Below are positions 17,463 through 26,987 of a stretch of DNA of 43,919 nucleotides, one piece after another (the first letter of the stretch is position 1; the number at the start of each line of letters is the position of its first letter). Under the pieces are notes generated by a model. It did no database searches. It worked only from the letters and a program-made list of their open reading frames with translations, and was not told the DNA's origin. The DNA comes from Massilia arenae (GTDB lineage Bacteria > Pseudomonadota > Gammaproteobacteria > Burkholderiales > Burkholderiaceae_D): contig NZ_VPFD01000005.1 of NCBI RefSeq assembly GCF_008014745.1, positions 219,898 through 263,816 on the forward strand, written 5' to 3'. The translations under genes and the position numbers were made by a program.

Positions 17463-18710
17463 TCAGACTTTGGCGAAGATCAGCGTACCGTTGGTGCCGC
17501 CGAAACCGAAGGAGTTCTTCACCGCGTAGTCGATCTGCATCTCGCGCGCCGTGTTGGCGCAGAAGTCCAGGTCGCACTCGGGATCCTGGTTGAAGATGTT
17601 GATCGTCGGTGGCGACACCTGGTTGTGGATCGCCAGCACGGTGAACACCGATTCCAGGCCGCCGGCGCCACCGAGCAGGTGACCGGTCATCGACTTGGTC
17701 GAGTTCACGACCAGGTTTTTGGCATGGTCGCCGAACACGCGCTTGATGCCCTGCACTTCAGCCTTGTCGCCCAGCGGGGTCGAGGTGCCGTGCGCATTCA
17801 CGTACTGCACCTGGTCGACGTTGATGCCGGCGTTATTGAACGCATTGACCATGCAACGCGCCGCGCCAGCACCATCCTCGACCGGCGAGGTGATGTGGTA
17901 GGCATCCGCGCTCATGCCGAAGCCGATGACTTCAGCATAGATCTTGGCGCCACGCGCAACGGCGTGTTCGTATTCTTCGAGCACCATGACACCGGCGCCC
18001 TCGCCCAGCACGAAGCCGTCGCGGTCGCGGTCCCATGGACGCGAAGCGGTCGCCGGATCGTCGTTACGGGTCGACAGCGCGCGTGCCGAGGCGAAACCGC
18101 CCAGGCCCAGCGGCGACACGGTCGACTCGGCGCCGCCCGCGATCATCACGTCGGCATCGCCGTACTCGATCAGGCGCGCTGCCGCGCCGATGCTGTGCAG
18201 GCCGGTGGTGCAGGCGGTGACGATGGCCAGGTTCGGGCCACGCAGGCCGAACTTGATCGAGAGATCGCCCGAGATCATATTGATGATCGAGGCCGGCACG
18301 AAGAACGGCGAGATACGGCGTGCGCCGCGGCTTGCGTATTCTTCCTTGGTCGCTTCGATCATCGGCAGGCCGCCAATGCCCGAACCGATCACCACGCCGA
18401 TGCGGTCCGCGTTTTCTTCGGTGACTTCCAGGCCCGAATCCTGCAAGGCCTGGATGCCGGCTGCCATGCCGAAATGGATAAAGCTATCCATGTGGCGGCC
18501 TTCTTTGCCCGGCAGGTAATCTTCGACGACGAAGTTCTTGACCTCACCAGCGAAGTGGGTCGTGAATGGCGCTGCATCAAACTTGGTGATGGCGGCAATG
18601 CCCGACTTGCCGGCCAGTGCCGCATCCCACGTCTCGGCAACGGTGTTACCGATCGGTGAGATGCAGCCCAGGCCGGTGACGACGACACGGCGGTTGCGTG
18701 AACGACTCAA
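17463..18710 (-). CDS. fabF: 3-oxoacyl-[acyl-carrier-protein] synthase II
   Basis: Condenses malonyl-ACP with growing acyl-ACP in fatty acid elongation. 415 residues. Catalytic Cys167 in [12 protein letters not shown], with the two active-site histidines in [11 protein letters not shown] and [12 protein letters not shown]. The start is TTG at 18710: a GGGAG ribosome site lies seven bases upstream, the protein begins [20 protein letters not shown] as expected, and no ATG fits. It is 31 bases after acpP and is the last gene of the conserved rpmF-plsX-fabH-fabD-fabG-acpP-fabF order. Confidence 0.96.
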   Translation of the reverse strand: MSRSRNRRVVVTGLGCISPIGNTVAETWDAALAGKSGIAAITKFDAAPFTTHFAGEVKNFVVEDYLPGKEGRHMDSFIHFGMAAGIQALQDSGLEVTEENADRIGVVIGSGIGGLPMIEATKEEYASRGARRISPFFVPASIINMISGDLSIKFGLRGPNLAIVTACTTGLHSIGAAARLIEYGDADVMIAGGAESTVSPLGLGGFASARALSTRNDDPATASRPWDRDRDGFVLGEGAGVMVLEEYEHAVARGAKIYAEVIGFGMSADAYHITSPVEDGAGAARCMVNAFNNAGINVDQVQYVNAHGTSTPLGDKAEVQGIKRVFGDHAKNLVVNSTKSMTGHLLGGAGGLESVFTVLAIHNQVSPPTINIFNQDPECDLDFCANTAREMQIDYAVKNSFGFGGTNGTLIFAKV

Positions 18711-18741
18711 GCGATTCTCCCAAAAACTGTAAAGCGACTAC

Positions 18742-18981
18742 TTAGGCCTTGACGTGCGCGGTTGCGTAGTCGATGGCTTGCTTGACGGTGGTGATTTTTT
18801 CAGCCTGTTCGTCAGGGATTTCCATTTCGAACTCGTCTTCCAGTGCCATCACCAGTTCAACGGTGTCCAGCGAGTCAGCACCGAGGTCGTCAACGAACGA
18901 GGAATCGATTTTGATGTCTGCTTCTGCAACGCCCAGTTGTTCAGCGACGATTTTTTTAACGCGTTGTTCGATATCCGACAT
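18742..18981 (-). CDS. acpP: Acyl carrier protein
   Basis: 79-residue acidic carrier of acyl chains. Ser37 in the [19 protein letters not shown] motif receives phosphopantetheine from AcpS, encoded at 6705-7124. GGAG lies seven bases before the ATG. The 193-base gap to fabG contains a strong hairpin and a -10-like TAAAAT (19043-19038), so acpP probably has extra transcription of its own, as known in E. coli. Codon use is visibly biased, as expected for one of the most abundant proteins. Confidence 0.97.
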   Translation of the reverse strand: MSDIEQRVKKIVAEQLGVAEADIKIDSSFVDDLGADSLDTVELVMALEDEFEMEIPDEQAEKITTVKQAIDYATAHVKA

Positions 18982-19095
18982 GTTGTAGCTCCATTAAGGT
19001 ATGTGTTGCGGAAAGTGCGCGCATTTTATCAGGTTTGCGACCCGAAAAACTATTTTCGGCGACTGCGGCTATTTCGCCGGAAAGTCCTGCTAAAA

Positions 19096-19146
19096 ATCCG
19101 GATTGCGCTCCAATCGGGACCGGCTGGCCGGGGCCGATTGGAACGC
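19096..19146 (-). terminator. Long hairpin between fabG and acpP
   Basis: On the minus strand, the arms 19146-19134 and 19117-19105 pair with a single mismatch (GCGTTCCAATCGG / CCGATTGGAGCGC), with an inner GC-rich stem. TTTTT follows about nine bases after the stem (19096-19092 region). It would partly terminate the fabHDG transcript before acpP. Confidence 0.55.
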
Positions 19147-19174
19147 GATCTTTATCTATTTAATACTTTACTGA

Positions 19175-19912
19175 TTAATTCATGTACATGCCGCCATTCA
19201 CGTGCAGCTCGGTGCCCGTGATGTAGGCGGCCGTTGGTCCGGCCAGGAAGGCCACCGCATGGGCGATGTCTTCCGGCTGGCCCAGGCGGCCCAGCGGAAT
19301 CTGGGTCAAGAGGGCCTCGTGCTGGCCTTCGCCCAGCGACTTGGTCATGTCGGTGTCGATGAAGCCGGGGGCCACGCAGTTGACGGTGATGTTGCGGCTG
19401 CCGATCTCGCGCGCCAGCGCGCGGGTCATGCCAGCCACGCCGGCCTTGGCGGCGGCGTAGTTCATCTGGCCCGGGTTGCCGGCGGCGCCGACCACCGAGG
19501 TGATGCTGATGATGCGGCCAGCCTTGGCCTTCATCATGCCGCGCAATACCAGGCGCGACAGACGGCCGACGGCGGTGAGATTGGTGGCGATCACGTTGTC
19601 GAACTCGTCGTCCTTCATGCGCATGGCCAGGTTGTCCTGGGTGATGCCGGCATTATTGACCAGGATAGCCAGGCTGCCGTAGCCTTTCTGCACTTCGTCC
19701 ACGACTTCCGCACAGCGGGCCGCGTCGAGCACGTTCAGGACCACGCCCTTGCCGCCGAATTCGGCCAGGTAGTCGGAGATCGCCTGGGCGCCCGATTCGC
19801 TGGTGGCGGTGCCGACGACCTTGGCGCCCTGGCGCGCCAGTTCCAGCGCGATGGCCTTGCCGATGCCGCGCGATGCGCCGGTGACGAGCGCGACTTGGTT
19901 CTGCAGATTCAT
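19175..19912 (-). CDS. fabG: 3-oxoacyl-[acyl-carrier-protein] reductase
   Basis: NADPH-dependent reduction of 3-oxoacyl-ACP in fatty acid elongation. 245 residues, the usual length. Short-chain dehydrogenase features: TGASRGIGKAIA at 13-24 (cofactor binding), NNAG, active-site Ser in ISITSVVGAAG, and YAAAK (Tyr/Lys). C-terminal FIDTDMTKSL and TGTELHVNGGMYMN match FabG closely. 29 bases after fabD. Confidence 0.96.
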   Translation of the reverse strand: MNLQNQVALVTGASRGIGKAIALELARQGAKVVGTATSESGAQAISDYLAEFGGKGVVLNVLDAARCAEVVDEVQKGYGSLAILVNNAGITQDNLAMRMKDDEFDNVIATNLTAVGRLSRLVLRGMMKAKAGRIISITSVVGAAGNPGQMNYAAAKAGVAGMTRALAREIGSRNITVNCVAPGFIDTDMTKSLGEGQHEALLTQIPLGRLGQPEDIAHAVAFLAGPTAAYITGTELHVNGGMYMN

Positions 19913-19941
19913 AGGTTTCCTTTATTCTTGGTTCAGAGGCA

Positions 19942-20880
19942 TCAAGCCGGCTTGAACGATGCCAGCACGCGCTCCAGCGCAGCCTGGTCGACCAGCGCTT
20001 CGCCGACGAGGTTCGCGTCGATGCGCTTGGCCATGCCGATCAGGGTCTTGCTTGGCGCGCATTCGATGACCTGGGTCACGCCGTCCGCCGCCATTTTCTG
20101 CATGGTCTCGACCCAACGGACCGGACCGGCGGCCTGGCGCACCAGCGCGTCCTTGATCTGCTCGGGATCGTTCAGCACGGCGACGTCGACGTTGTTGATG
20201 ACGTCAATTTGCGGAGCAGCAAACTTCAGCTCCGACATATAAGTACGCAGGCGGTCGGAGGCCGGTTTCAGCAGCGACGAGTGGAACGGCGCCGACACCG
20301 ACAGTTTCATGGCGCGCTTGGCGCCCTTGGCCTTGGCGATCTCGCAGGCGCGCTCGACAGCGGCGGTATGGCCGGCGATCACGATCTGGGTCGGCTCGTT
20401 GAAGTTGACGGCTTCGACCACCTCGCCCTGCGCCGCTTCGACGCAGACGGCGCGCACGTCGTCGGCCGAGAGGCCCAGGATGACGGCCATGCTGCCCTGC
20501 CCGACCGGCACCGCGTCCTGCATCGATTGCGCACGGAAGCGCACCAGCGGCACGGCATCGGCGAACGGGATCACGCCGGCCGCCACCAGGGCCGAATATT
20601 CTCCCAGGCTATGGCCTGCGATCACGTTCGGCACGGGACCGCCGGCCGCGATCCAGGCGCGGTAGACGGCGACCGCGGCGGTCAGCATGACCGGCTGGGT
20701 ATTGGTGGTCAGGTCCAGGTCTTCCTTCGGACCCTCGGCGATCAGGCGCTGGAGGTCGAAGCCCAGGGCGTCGGACGCTTCTTGCACCGTCTGGTCGACA
20801 ACCGGGTTACCGGCGAAGCCGTTCAGCATGCCCACTGCCTGGGCACCTTGTCCGGTGAACAGGAATGCGAATTTGCTCAT
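19942..20880 (-). CDS. fabD: Malonyl-CoA:ACP transacylase
   Basis: Loads malonyl from CoA to ACP. 312 residues. FLFTGQGAQAVGM at the N-terminus, the nucleophile Ser in the AGHSLGEYSALVAAG elbow, Arg in VRFRAQSMQ, and the His in APFHSSLLKPA. 46 bases after fabH; just before its ATG the motif AAAACTACG occurs twice, leaving a weak ribosome site. Confidence 0.96.
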   Translation of the reverse strand: MSKFAFLFTGQGAQAVGMLNGFAGNPVVDQTVQEASDALGFDLQRLIAEGPKEDLDLTTNTQPVMLTAAVAVYRAWIAAGGPVPNVIAGHSLGEYSALVAAGVIPFADAVPLVRFRAQSMQDAVPVGQGSMAVILGLSADDVRAVCVEAAQGEVVEAVNFNEPTQIVIAGHTAAVERACEIAKAKGAKRAMKLSVSAPFHSSLLKPASDRLRTYMSELKFAAPQIDVINNVDVAVLNDPEQIKDALVRQAAGPVRWVETMQKMAADGVTQVIECAPSKTLIGMAKRIDANLVGEALVDQAALERVLASFKPA

Positions 20881-20926
20881 CGTAGTTTTCCGTAGTTTTG
20901 TTGTTCTTGGAGGCCAGGCCCGGCGC

Positions 20927-21913
20927 TTACATGCGCGCCAGCACCGCGCCCCAGGTAAAGCCGCCGCCCACGCCTTCCATCAGCACGTTCTGGCCCGGCT
21001 TGATGCGGCCATCGCGCACCGCCTGGTCGAGCGCCAGCGGAATCGAGGCGGCGGAGGTATTGCCGTGTTCGTTGACGGTGACGACCATCTTCTCGAGCGG
21101 CAGGCCAAGTTTCTTGGCGGTGCCGTTCATGATGCGGATATTGGCCTGGTGCGGCACCAGCCAGTCGACCTGATCGGCGGACACGCCGGCGTGATCCAGC
21201 ACCTCATGCGCGACCTTTTCCAGCACCGACACCGCCAGCTTGAACACCGCCGGACCGTCCATGTGCAGGAAGCCGCTGCCGGCGACCGCGCCATTGGCCA
21301 GGTTGCCCGGAATCGACAGGATGTCGGCATGGCTGCCGTCGGCATGCAACTTGGCGCCGAGGATGCCCGGCTCGTTCGAGGCCTCGAGCAGCACGGCGCC
21401 GGCGCCGTCGCCGAACAGCACGCAGGTGGTGCGGTCGTTGAAGTCGACGATGCGCGAGAACACTTCGGAGCCGATCACGAGCACGCGCTTGTGGTTGCCG
21501 GCGCGGATGAAGGCGTCGGCGGTCGAGACCGCATACACGAAGCCGCTGCACACGGCGGCCACGTCGAAGGCGGCGCTGCCGTTGGCCATGCCCAGCTTTT
21601 GCTGGACGATGCAGGCCGTGCTCGGGAAGCTGCCGTGGAAATCGGGGGTGGAACTGGCGACGATCACCAGGTCGACGTCGGACGGGGACTTGCCGGCCAT
21701 CTCGAGCGCCTTGCGGGCGGCGTGCACGGCCAGGTCGGACGACAGTTCATCGGCCGCGGCATAGTGGCGCGCCTCGATGCCGCTGCGGGTAACGATCCAC
21801 TCGTGCGAGGTCTCGACACCTTTCTCGGCCAGTTGGGCCGCCAGCTGTTCGTTGCTGACGCGGTTGGCTGGCAGATAGCTGCCGGTGCCGGTGATTTTGC
21901 TATACATGCTCAT
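20927..21913 (-). CDS. fabH: 3-oxoacyl-[acyl-carrier-protein] synthase III
   Basis: Starts fatty acid synthesis by condensing acetyl-CoA with malonyl-ACP. 328 residues. Catalytic Cys in [13 protein letters not shown], His in [11 protein letters not shown], Asn in [12 protein letters not shown], and a C-terminal [13 protein letters not shown]. The start is ATG 21913 ([15 protein letters not shown]); the Met two codons later is possible. 20 bases after plsX. Confidence 0.96.
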   Translation of the reverse strand: MSMYSKITGTGSYLPANRVSNEQLAAQLAEKGVETSHEWIVTRSGIEARHYAAADELSSDLAVHAARKALEMAGKSPSDVDLVIVASSTPDFHGSFPSTACIVQQKLGMANGSAAFDVAAVCSGFVYAVSTADAFIRAGNHKRVLVIGSEVFSRIVDFNDRTTCVLFGDGAGAVLLEASNEPGILGAKLHADGSHADILSIPGNLANGAVAGSGFLHMDGPAVFKLAVSVLEKVAHEVLDHAGVSADQVDWLVPHQANIRIMNGTAKKLGLPLEKMVVTVNEHGNTSAASIPLALDQAVRDGRIKPGQNVLMEGVGGGFTWGAVLARM

Positions 21914-21933
21914 TGCTTCACCATCCTGCTGGG

Positions 21934-23010
21934 TTATTGTGCCTGGCGCTGGCCGTCCTGCACGGACGCCGGAGCGGCCGCGGGAGCAGTGACTGGAGCC
22001 GTTACCGGGGAGCTAGGCATCAGTTCGGCGATCAGGGCCGACAGGTGCTCTTGCACATTATTGTGCGCGGCATCGTAGGCGCGCTTGATCGCCCACTCGA
22101 AGGCATAGGCATTGGCGCCGCCGTGGCTCTTGAAGACCAGGCCTTTCAGGCCCAGCAGGCCGGCGCCATTGTAGCGTTCCGGATTGAGCTTCTTGAGCGA
22201 CTTGCGCGCCAGCAGCGCGCCCAGCATCGACAGGATGCTTTCCTTGAACACGCTCTTGACGAAGCGCGACATGCCTTCGATCGTTTTCAGGGTGACATTG
22301 CCGACGAAACCGTCGCAGACGACGACGTCGACCGTGCCCTTGAAGATGTCATTGCCTTCGACATTGCCAAAGAAGTTCAGTTTGCCACGTTCGGCATCGG
22401 CGCGCAGCAGCACGCCGGTGGCTTTCACCACCTCGTTGCCCTTGATATCTTCGGTGCCGACATTCAGCAGGCCAATGGTCGGGCGCGGAATACCCTCGAT
22501 CGCCGAGCACAGCACCGAACCCATGATGGCGAACTGGTGCAGGTGATCGGGCTCGCAGTCGACGTTGGCGCCGAGGTCGAGGATATAGGTCGGCGCACCC
22601 TTCTGGTTCGGGATGATCGAGCAGATCGCCGGGCGGTCGACGCCGGCCATGGTCTTGAGCACGTAGCGCGAGACAGCCATCAGGGCGCCGGTATTGCCGG
22701 CCGAGACGCTGGCGTGGGCGCTGCCGTCCTTGACGAGCTCGATCGCCACGCGCATCGACGAATCCTTCTTGCGGCGCAGGGCGACTTCGACAGGGTCGTC
22801 CATCGCGACGACTTCGGAGGCGTGCTTGATGGACAAGCGCGGGTGTTTGTCCGCGTGATGCTTCTTGAGTTCTGCGCGCAGCACATCCTCGACGCCCACG
22901 AGCACGAGCTCGGCGTCAGCTTGCTTTTTGAGGAAGGAGATGGCTGCCGGAATGGTAACTGAGGGGCCGTGATCGCCGCCCATGCAGTCAATGGATATTT
23001 TAATTGTCAT
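21934..23010 (-). CDS. plsX: Phosphate acyltransferase PlsX
   Basis: Makes acyl-phosphate from acyl-ACP, the donor for PlsY in phospholipid synthesis; a peripheral membrane enzyme. 358 residues. Family motifs: [19 protein letters not shown] at the N-terminus, [32 protein letters not shown] and [16 protein letters not shown]. The C-terminus ends in an Ala/Pro/Val-rich tail (from about residue 332). Between rpmF and plsX are 204 bases with a terminator, so plsX may be expressed at a lower level than rpmF. Confidence 0.95.
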   Translation of the reverse strand: MTIKISIDCMGGDHGPSVTIPAAISFLKKQADAELVLVGVEDVLRAELKKHHADKHPRLSIKHASEVVAMDDPVEVALRRKKDSSMRVAIELVKDGSAHASVSAGNTGALMAVSRYVLKTMAGVDRPAICSIIPNQKGAPTYILDLGANVDCEPDHLHQFAIMGSVLCSAIEGIPRPTIGLLNVGTEDIKGNEVVKATGVLLRADAERGKLNFFGNVEGNDIFKGTVDVVVCDGFVGNVTLKTIEGMSRFVKSVFKESILSMLGALLARKSLKKLNPERYNGAGLLGLKGLVFKSHGGANAYAFEWAIKRAYDAAHNNVQEHLSALIAELMPSSPVTAPVTAPAAAPASVQDGQRQAQ

Positions 23011-23143
23011 TTGTTGGAGATGCCGCGGCTCACACAGGACGGGCGGCCAGAGGGGATCGGGGCGTGGCGCACATGCGCACGGGATCCAGGCTGTTCAACA
23101 TGACGGCGGTGCCAGGGATGCAGCCGGTTACTGAGCAGATGCC

Positions 23144-23188
23144 AAAGAAAAAGCGGCGCCACGCAGATAACATACGTTGCGCCGCTTT
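23144..23188 (-). terminator. Rho-independent terminator after rpmF
   Basis: Minus strand: AAAGCGGCGC (23188-23179) pairs perfectly with GCGCCGCTTT (23159-23150); the 19-base loop can form a further 3-bp ACG/CGT stem. TTTTTCTTT follows (23152-23144). It lies 26 bases after the rpmF stop and should split or weaken transcription into plsX. Confidence 0.85.
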
Positions 23189-23214
23189 CATGATACTAAA
23201 AGCCAGAACGTCGA

Positions 23215-23397
23215 TTACTCGTCGTTCTTGGTCTTCAGGACCTTGCGACCACGGTAGAAACCGTTTGGCGAGATGTGGTGACGCAGGTGGGTTTCACCGG
23301 TGGTCGGCTCGACTGCCAGGTTAGGGGCGGTCAGGAAGTCGTGCGAACGGTGCATGCCGCGCTTCGATGGGGATTTCTTATTCTGCTGAACAGCCAT
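23215..23397 (-). CDS. rpmF: 50S ribosomal protein L32
   Basis: 60 residues beginning [20 protein letters not shown], the standard L32 start, and ending in [10 protein letters not shown]; very basic. AGGAG lies six bases before the ATG. The zinc-ligand cysteines found in some L32 versions are absent, so this is the Cys-free form. It lies between yceD and plsX, as in E. coli. The 249-base gap upstream includes a TAAAAT that could be a -10 close to the gene. Confidence 0.97.
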   Translation of the reverse strand: MAVQQNKKSPSKRGMHRSHDFLTAPNLAVEPTTGETHLRHHISPNGFYRGRKVLKTKNDE

Positions 23398-23646
23398 GAT
23401 AACTCCTAATACTAAGTTCTAAAATTTTAACACAATCGATATGCAAAAAGGATGCAAGTCGAGTATCTCGGCGGCAAGCCCTAAGGACTGCCGACATGTT
23501 GAACGCTGCTACAACTACCGCGAATGCCATACTCGATTGCACGCGTTTGACACGTTTTTTTGCAGATTTTGGACGACATTGTTTCTACGCTGCCGCCACC
23601 GTACTGCGAATCCTGTGCTGCTGATTTTTCCTGCTATTTCTTCTTT

Positions 23647-24144
23647 TTAGTCCGCCTTCAAGTTCTTGAGGGCGGCGAAAGGCGACACTTTATCGGTTTT
23701 CAGGCGATCGAGCAAGCCCGTATCCGGACAAACGTCATGCCGTGGCGACTGCGGCAAGGCCAGCAGGGCCTCATCCTCGAGCAACTGACGGATGTCGCAG
23801 GTGCGGCTGCCGACGATCACGTCGATGCTTTCGTCGTCGAGGACTTCCTCGATCCCATCGGCATCCTCGTCGTTCTCGCCCAGCACCAGCATGGTCGACG
23901 AATCGATCTCGTAGTCCAGAGGCTGCAGGCAACGCTGGCAGACCAGCTTGACGTGGCCGGCGACCGCGAGGGTCATCGACGGATAGCCGTGGCGGGTCTT
24001 GCCGCCCTGAATCGACCAGGTGATGTCGCCGCTCTTTTCCACGCTTTCGGCGGCCAGACGGGTCATCTCGACCAGGGGCGTAGCGCCTTCACGATGACCG
24101 TCGTTCTTGCAAAACTCGAAGGCGTCGATGACAAAAGCGCTCAT
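23647..24144 (-). CDS. yceD: YceD family protein (DUF177), 23S rRNA accumulation
   Basis: 165 residues. The family hallmark is present: VCQRCLQPLDYEID with its CxxC near residues 89-92, then an acidic stretch (GENDEDADGIEEVLDDESID) and LPQSPRHDVCPDTG. Known bacterial and plant relatives are needed for normal 23S rRNA levels; the mechanism is unsettled. It has its own sigma-70 promoter at 24172-24201 and lies upstream of rpmF, so it probably heads the rpmF/lipid block. Confidence 0.88.
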   Translation of the reverse strand: MSAFVIDAFEFCKNDGHREGATPLVEMTRLAAESVEKSGDITWSIQGGKTRHGYPSMTLAVAGHVKLVCQRCLQPLDYEIDSSTMLVLGENDEDADGIEEVLDDESIDVIVGSRTCDIRQLLEDEALLALPQSPRHDVCPDTGLLDRLKTDKVSPFAALKNLKAD

Positions 24145-24171
24145 TTAGAAAGTTACCCCGGAAAACCTGCG

Positions 24172-24201
24172 ATAATAGCAGGCTTTTCGCGCCAGCGTCA
24201 A
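24172..24201 (-). promoter_or_regulatory. Sigma-70 promoter of yceD
   Basis: Minus strand: -35 TTGACG (24201-24196), 18-base spacer, -10 TATTAT (24177-24172); the start of transcription would be about 20 bases before the yceD ATG. It lies in the 100-base divergent gap between yceD and the Maf-type gene. Confidence 0.7.
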
Positions 24202-24244
24202 AAAACCGTCGTATTCCCCCGTCGTATTCTCATCAAACAGCGCC

Positions 24245-24850
24245 ATGAAACCGATGCCTTTGCTCATCCTCGCCTCGAGTTCCGCCTACCGCCGCGAACT
24301 CTTGCAGCGCCTGGACCTGCCTTTCGAGGCCGTCGCGCCCGACATCGACGAGACACCGCTGGATGGCGAAACGCCGCAAGCCACCGCCCTGCGCCTGGCG
24401 CGCGCGAAGGCCCAGGCCGTCGCGCAGCGTCACCCCGGTGCGCTGGTGATCGGCTCCGACCAGGTCGCCACCCTGGATGGGCTGCAGATCGGCAAGCCGG
24501 GCGACCATCCACGCGCCCTGGCCCAGCTGCAGCTGATGCGCGGACGCGAAGTCGTGTTCCATACCGCTTTGTGCCTGTGGGATGGGCGGGTTGCCGACCC
24601 GGACCAGGCCGCACAAGTGGAGAACGTGCAGGTGCGCGTCGCTTTCCGCGACCTGCCCGACCATGAACTCGACGCCTACCTGCGCATCGAGCAGCCGTAC
24701 GACTGCGCCGGCAGCGCCAAGAACGAAGGGCTGGGCATCGCCCTGCTCGACAGCATCCAATCGAACGACCCGACCGCCCTCACCGGCCTGCCGCTGATCG
24801 CCCTGACCGGGATGCTGCGCAAGGCCGGCGTCCCGTTTTTTGGCGTCTGA
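24245..24850 (+). CDS. Maf-family nucleotide pyrophosphatase (YceF type)
   Basis: Hydrolyses modified or non-canonical nucleotides; the YceF branch prefers m7GTP. 201 residues: P-loop-like LILASSSAYRRELLQRL at 7-23, then DIDETPLDGETP, RLARAKAQAV and IGSDQVATLDG with the catalytic Asp, and YDCAGSAKNEGLGIALLDSI. SSSAYR and SDQV rather than SSSPRR and DTIV point to the YceF type. The start is ATG 24245; the Met three codons later is possible. In E. coli yceF sits divergent to yceD-rpmF, exactly as here. Confidence 0.9.
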   Translation: MKPMPLLILASSSAYRRELLQRLDLPFEAVAPDIDETPLDGETPQATALRLARAKAQAVAQRHPGALVIGSDQVATLDGLQIGKPGDHPRALAQLQLMRGREVVFHTALCLWDGRVADPDQAAQVENVQVRVAFRDLPDHELDAYLRIEQPYDCAGSAKNEGLGIALLDSIQSNDPTALTGLPLIALTGMLRKAGVPFFGV

Positions 24851-24870
24851 TCCACCATTTTCATTTCACC

Positions 24871-25620
24871 ATGCCCGGCACCCTGTACCTGATCCCGAAC
24901 ACCCTCGGCCCGACCGACGCCACTCCAGGCTCCCTGAACGCCCTGCTCCCGACCCAGGTGCAGGCGCTGACCAGCAAGCTCGATTACTTCGTGGCCGAAA
25001 ACGCCAAGACCGCCCGCGCTTTCCTGAAACTGATTGCGATCGACCACCCGTTGGCCAAGCCGCTGCAGGAAATCGAGATCGCCGAACTGAACGTGAACAC
25101 GCCGCCGGCGGCGCTGGCGCAACTGCTGGCGCCGCTGCTGGCGGGCCGCGACGCGGGCCTGGTGTCGGAAGCCGGCGTGCCGGCCGTGGCCGATCCCGGC
25201 GCCGACCTGGTGCGCCTGGCGCATCAACACGGCATCGCGGTGCGTCCGCTGGTGGGGCCGTCTTCGCTGCTGCTGGCCGTCATGGCCAGCGGCCTGAATG
25301 GCCAGAGCTTTGCCTTCAACGGCTATCTGCCGACCGATGCGGCGCAGCGCACCAAGCGCATCCAGGACCTGGAAAAGCGTTCGCGCAACGAACGCCAGAC
25401 CCAGTTGCTGATCGAGACGCCGTACCGCAACGGCGCCATGCTCGAAGCGCTGGCGGCCGCTTGCCAGCCCGGCACCCTGATCTGCGTGGCGACCGACCTG
25501 TCGCTGCCGACCGAATCGGTGCGCACGCTAACGGCCGCCAAGTGGAAGGCGGCGCTGGCAGCCAATAAAGGGCCGGACTTCCACAAGAAGCCGACCGTAT
25601 TCCTGTTCCTGGGTCAGTAA
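24871..25620 (+). CDS. SAM-dependent methyltransferase, tetrapyrrole-methylase/RsmI-like
   Basis: 249 residues of the class III (tetrapyrrole methylase) fold: N-terminal GTLYLIPNTLGP, DYFVAENAKTARAFLK, GRDAGLVSEAGVPAVADPGA (the RsmI signature region) and VRPLVGPSSLLLAVMASGL. RsmI methylates the 2'-oxygen of C1402 in 16S rRNA, but this protein has the shortened N-terminus ('PNTLGP' in place of 'PIGN') of a paralog group whose target I do not know. It starts 20 bases after the Maf gene, so the two are co-transcribed. Its last 7 bases overlap the convergent gene at 25614. Confidence 0.8.
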   Translation: MPGTLYLIPNTLGPTDATPGSLNALLPTQVQALTSKLDYFVAENAKTARAFLKLIAIDHPLAKPLQEIEIAELNVNTPPAALAQLLAPLLAGRDAGLVSEAGVPAVADPGADLVRLAHQHGIAVRPLVGPSSLLLAVMASGLNGQSFAFNGYLPTDAAQRTKRIQDLEKRSRNERQTQLLIETPYRNGAMLEALAAACQPGTLICVATDLSLPTESVRTLTAAKWKAALAANKGPDFHKKPTVFLFLGQ

Positions 25621-26924
25621 AGCTCGCGCCAGGACGGCCGCAAAGGCTCGAGCCGGTCCCCGCACCGCTTCACCGATACCGGCCGGACCGCGCGCGGCGA
25701 TGCACCACGCGCCTCGGGCGTCCACCCCGCCTGGATCTGAATGGATCGCACAGCCGCCCGGCAGTCGCCCAGTGTCCGCCCATGCCGGAACAGCGCTGCC
25801 GCCAGCGCGTGATCGCCCCGCCGCTCCAGCACGAGTCCATAGCGATAGAAGGCGCCGCCATCGCGTGAGCGCATGGCGGTCTCGTACAGCGTGAGCACTT
25901 CGTCCGGCGCCTCAGCCTGCGCCCGGCCGTCCTCGATCAATGTCGCAAGCGCCGTTTCGGCGCGTCCGCCGCTGCGTCCGAGCGCGCGCCGATACAGGGC
26001 GGCGGCCAGCACGTCATCCGGCTCGTTGCCGACTCCCAGCTCGTAACTTCGCCCCAGGTAATAGAGGCCTGCGGGATCGTCCGCCACGGCCGCACGGGCG
26101 AACCACTGGGCACCGGGCGCCCGCGCTTCGGCATAGGCCGCCCGATCGAGCATCAGCAGGCCGAGCCGCACCTGGGCGGCGGCCAGTCCGCCTTCGGCCG
26201 ACCGGGTCAGCCACTTGCGCGCCTGCTCCATATCCGGCTCGCCGACGCTGCCATGCTGATAGGCCCAGGACAGATTGGCCTGGCCCCAGCCATGCCCCTG
26301 TTCCGCAGCCTTGGCATACCAGAAAACCGCCTGGCGGCGATCGCGCGCCACGCCGGCGCCACGGTTGAGCAGCACCCCGAGATTGTTCTGCGCGTACGCG
26401 TTGCCGCCGTGCGCTGCGAGACGGTACAAGGCCGCGGCCTGCGCCAGGTCTTTTTCGAAGGAGCGGCCCTGTTCATACCAGGTACCGAGGGTGTTCTGGG
26501 CGACGGGGTCGCCCAGTTCCGCCAGCCGCTGGGTACGCATGACCAGCGCCGGATCGAGCGCCCGCGGCGGCTCCCCCGGCTTCCAGATGAACTGCGCCGC
26601 GAACCGCTTGCCTGGCGGCTTGCCCAGCGTATTCACCGCATGAAAGCTGCATGTGCGGATGCTGGCCAGCGCCGCGGCGTCCAGATCGGCCCTGCCGCTG
26701 GAAACCGCGACACGGGCGTCAGCGACCTTGCCCCCGGCGCCGACCTGGATTTCCAGCGTCGATTGTCCGCCGGCCCTTTGCGCCAGCGCGGCAGGCGGAT
26801 AGGCAGGACGCGCGCAGGCGTAAAGATCGAACTTCATCGCCTGCCGTATGCGATCCTGTTCTGCGGAATCGTGGACTGAAGCGACGGCCGCGGCGGCGGC
26901 CAGGAAAAGGATGGCGACACTCAT
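25614..26924 (-). CDS. Secreted TonB-C-terminal/Sel1-repeat protein
   Basis: 436 residues from ATG 26924; a GTG 39 bases upstream would add 13 residues. A signal peptide (MSVAILFLAAAAAVASV) is followed by a TonB-type C-terminal domain at about 30-105 (RPAYPPAALAQRAGGQSTLE and DLDAAALASIRTCSFHAV), then Sel1/TPR repeats from about 125 on (QNTLGTWYEQGRSFEKDLAQ, QNNLGVLLNRGAGVARDRRQ, QANLSWAYQHGSVGEPDMEQ, then QVRLGLLML and later LYYLGRSYELGVG). The order, with TonB-like first and repeats after, is unusual. It is probably a periplasmic protein-interaction factor; the partner is unknown. Convergent with the methyltransferase. Confidence 0.75.
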   Translation of the reverse strand: MSVAILFLAAAAAVASVHDSAEQDRIRQAMKFDLYACARPAYPPAALAQRAGGQSTLEIQVGAGGKVADARVAVSSGRADLDAAALASIRTCSFHAVNTLGKPPGKRFAAQFIWKPGEPPRALDPALVMRTQRLAELGDPVAQNTLGTWYEQGRSFEKDLAQAAALYRLAAHGGNAYAQNNLGVLLNRGAGVARDRRQAVFWYAKAAEQGHGWGQANLSWAYQHGSVGEPDMEQARKWLTRSAEGGLAAAQVRLGLLMLDRAAYAEARAPGAQWFARAAVADDPAGLYYLGRSYELGVGNEPDDVLAAALYRRALGRSGGRAETALATLIEDGRAQAEAPDEVLTLYETAMRSRDGGAFYRYGLVLERRGDHALAAALFRHGRTLGDCRAAVRSIQIQAGWTPEARGASPRAVRPVSVKRCGDRLEPLRPSWRELY

Positions 26925-26987
26925 CCTATGACTGTAGCGCCAGACGCAGCGCCACACGCTCACGGAATGTCACGCATGCCGCAGTAG

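Noticed and set aside
24206..24229. Direct repeat CCGTCGTATTC twice, 13 bases apart, before the Maf-type gene
   Set aside because: Short, no known binding pattern; chance or local slippage is enough to explain it.
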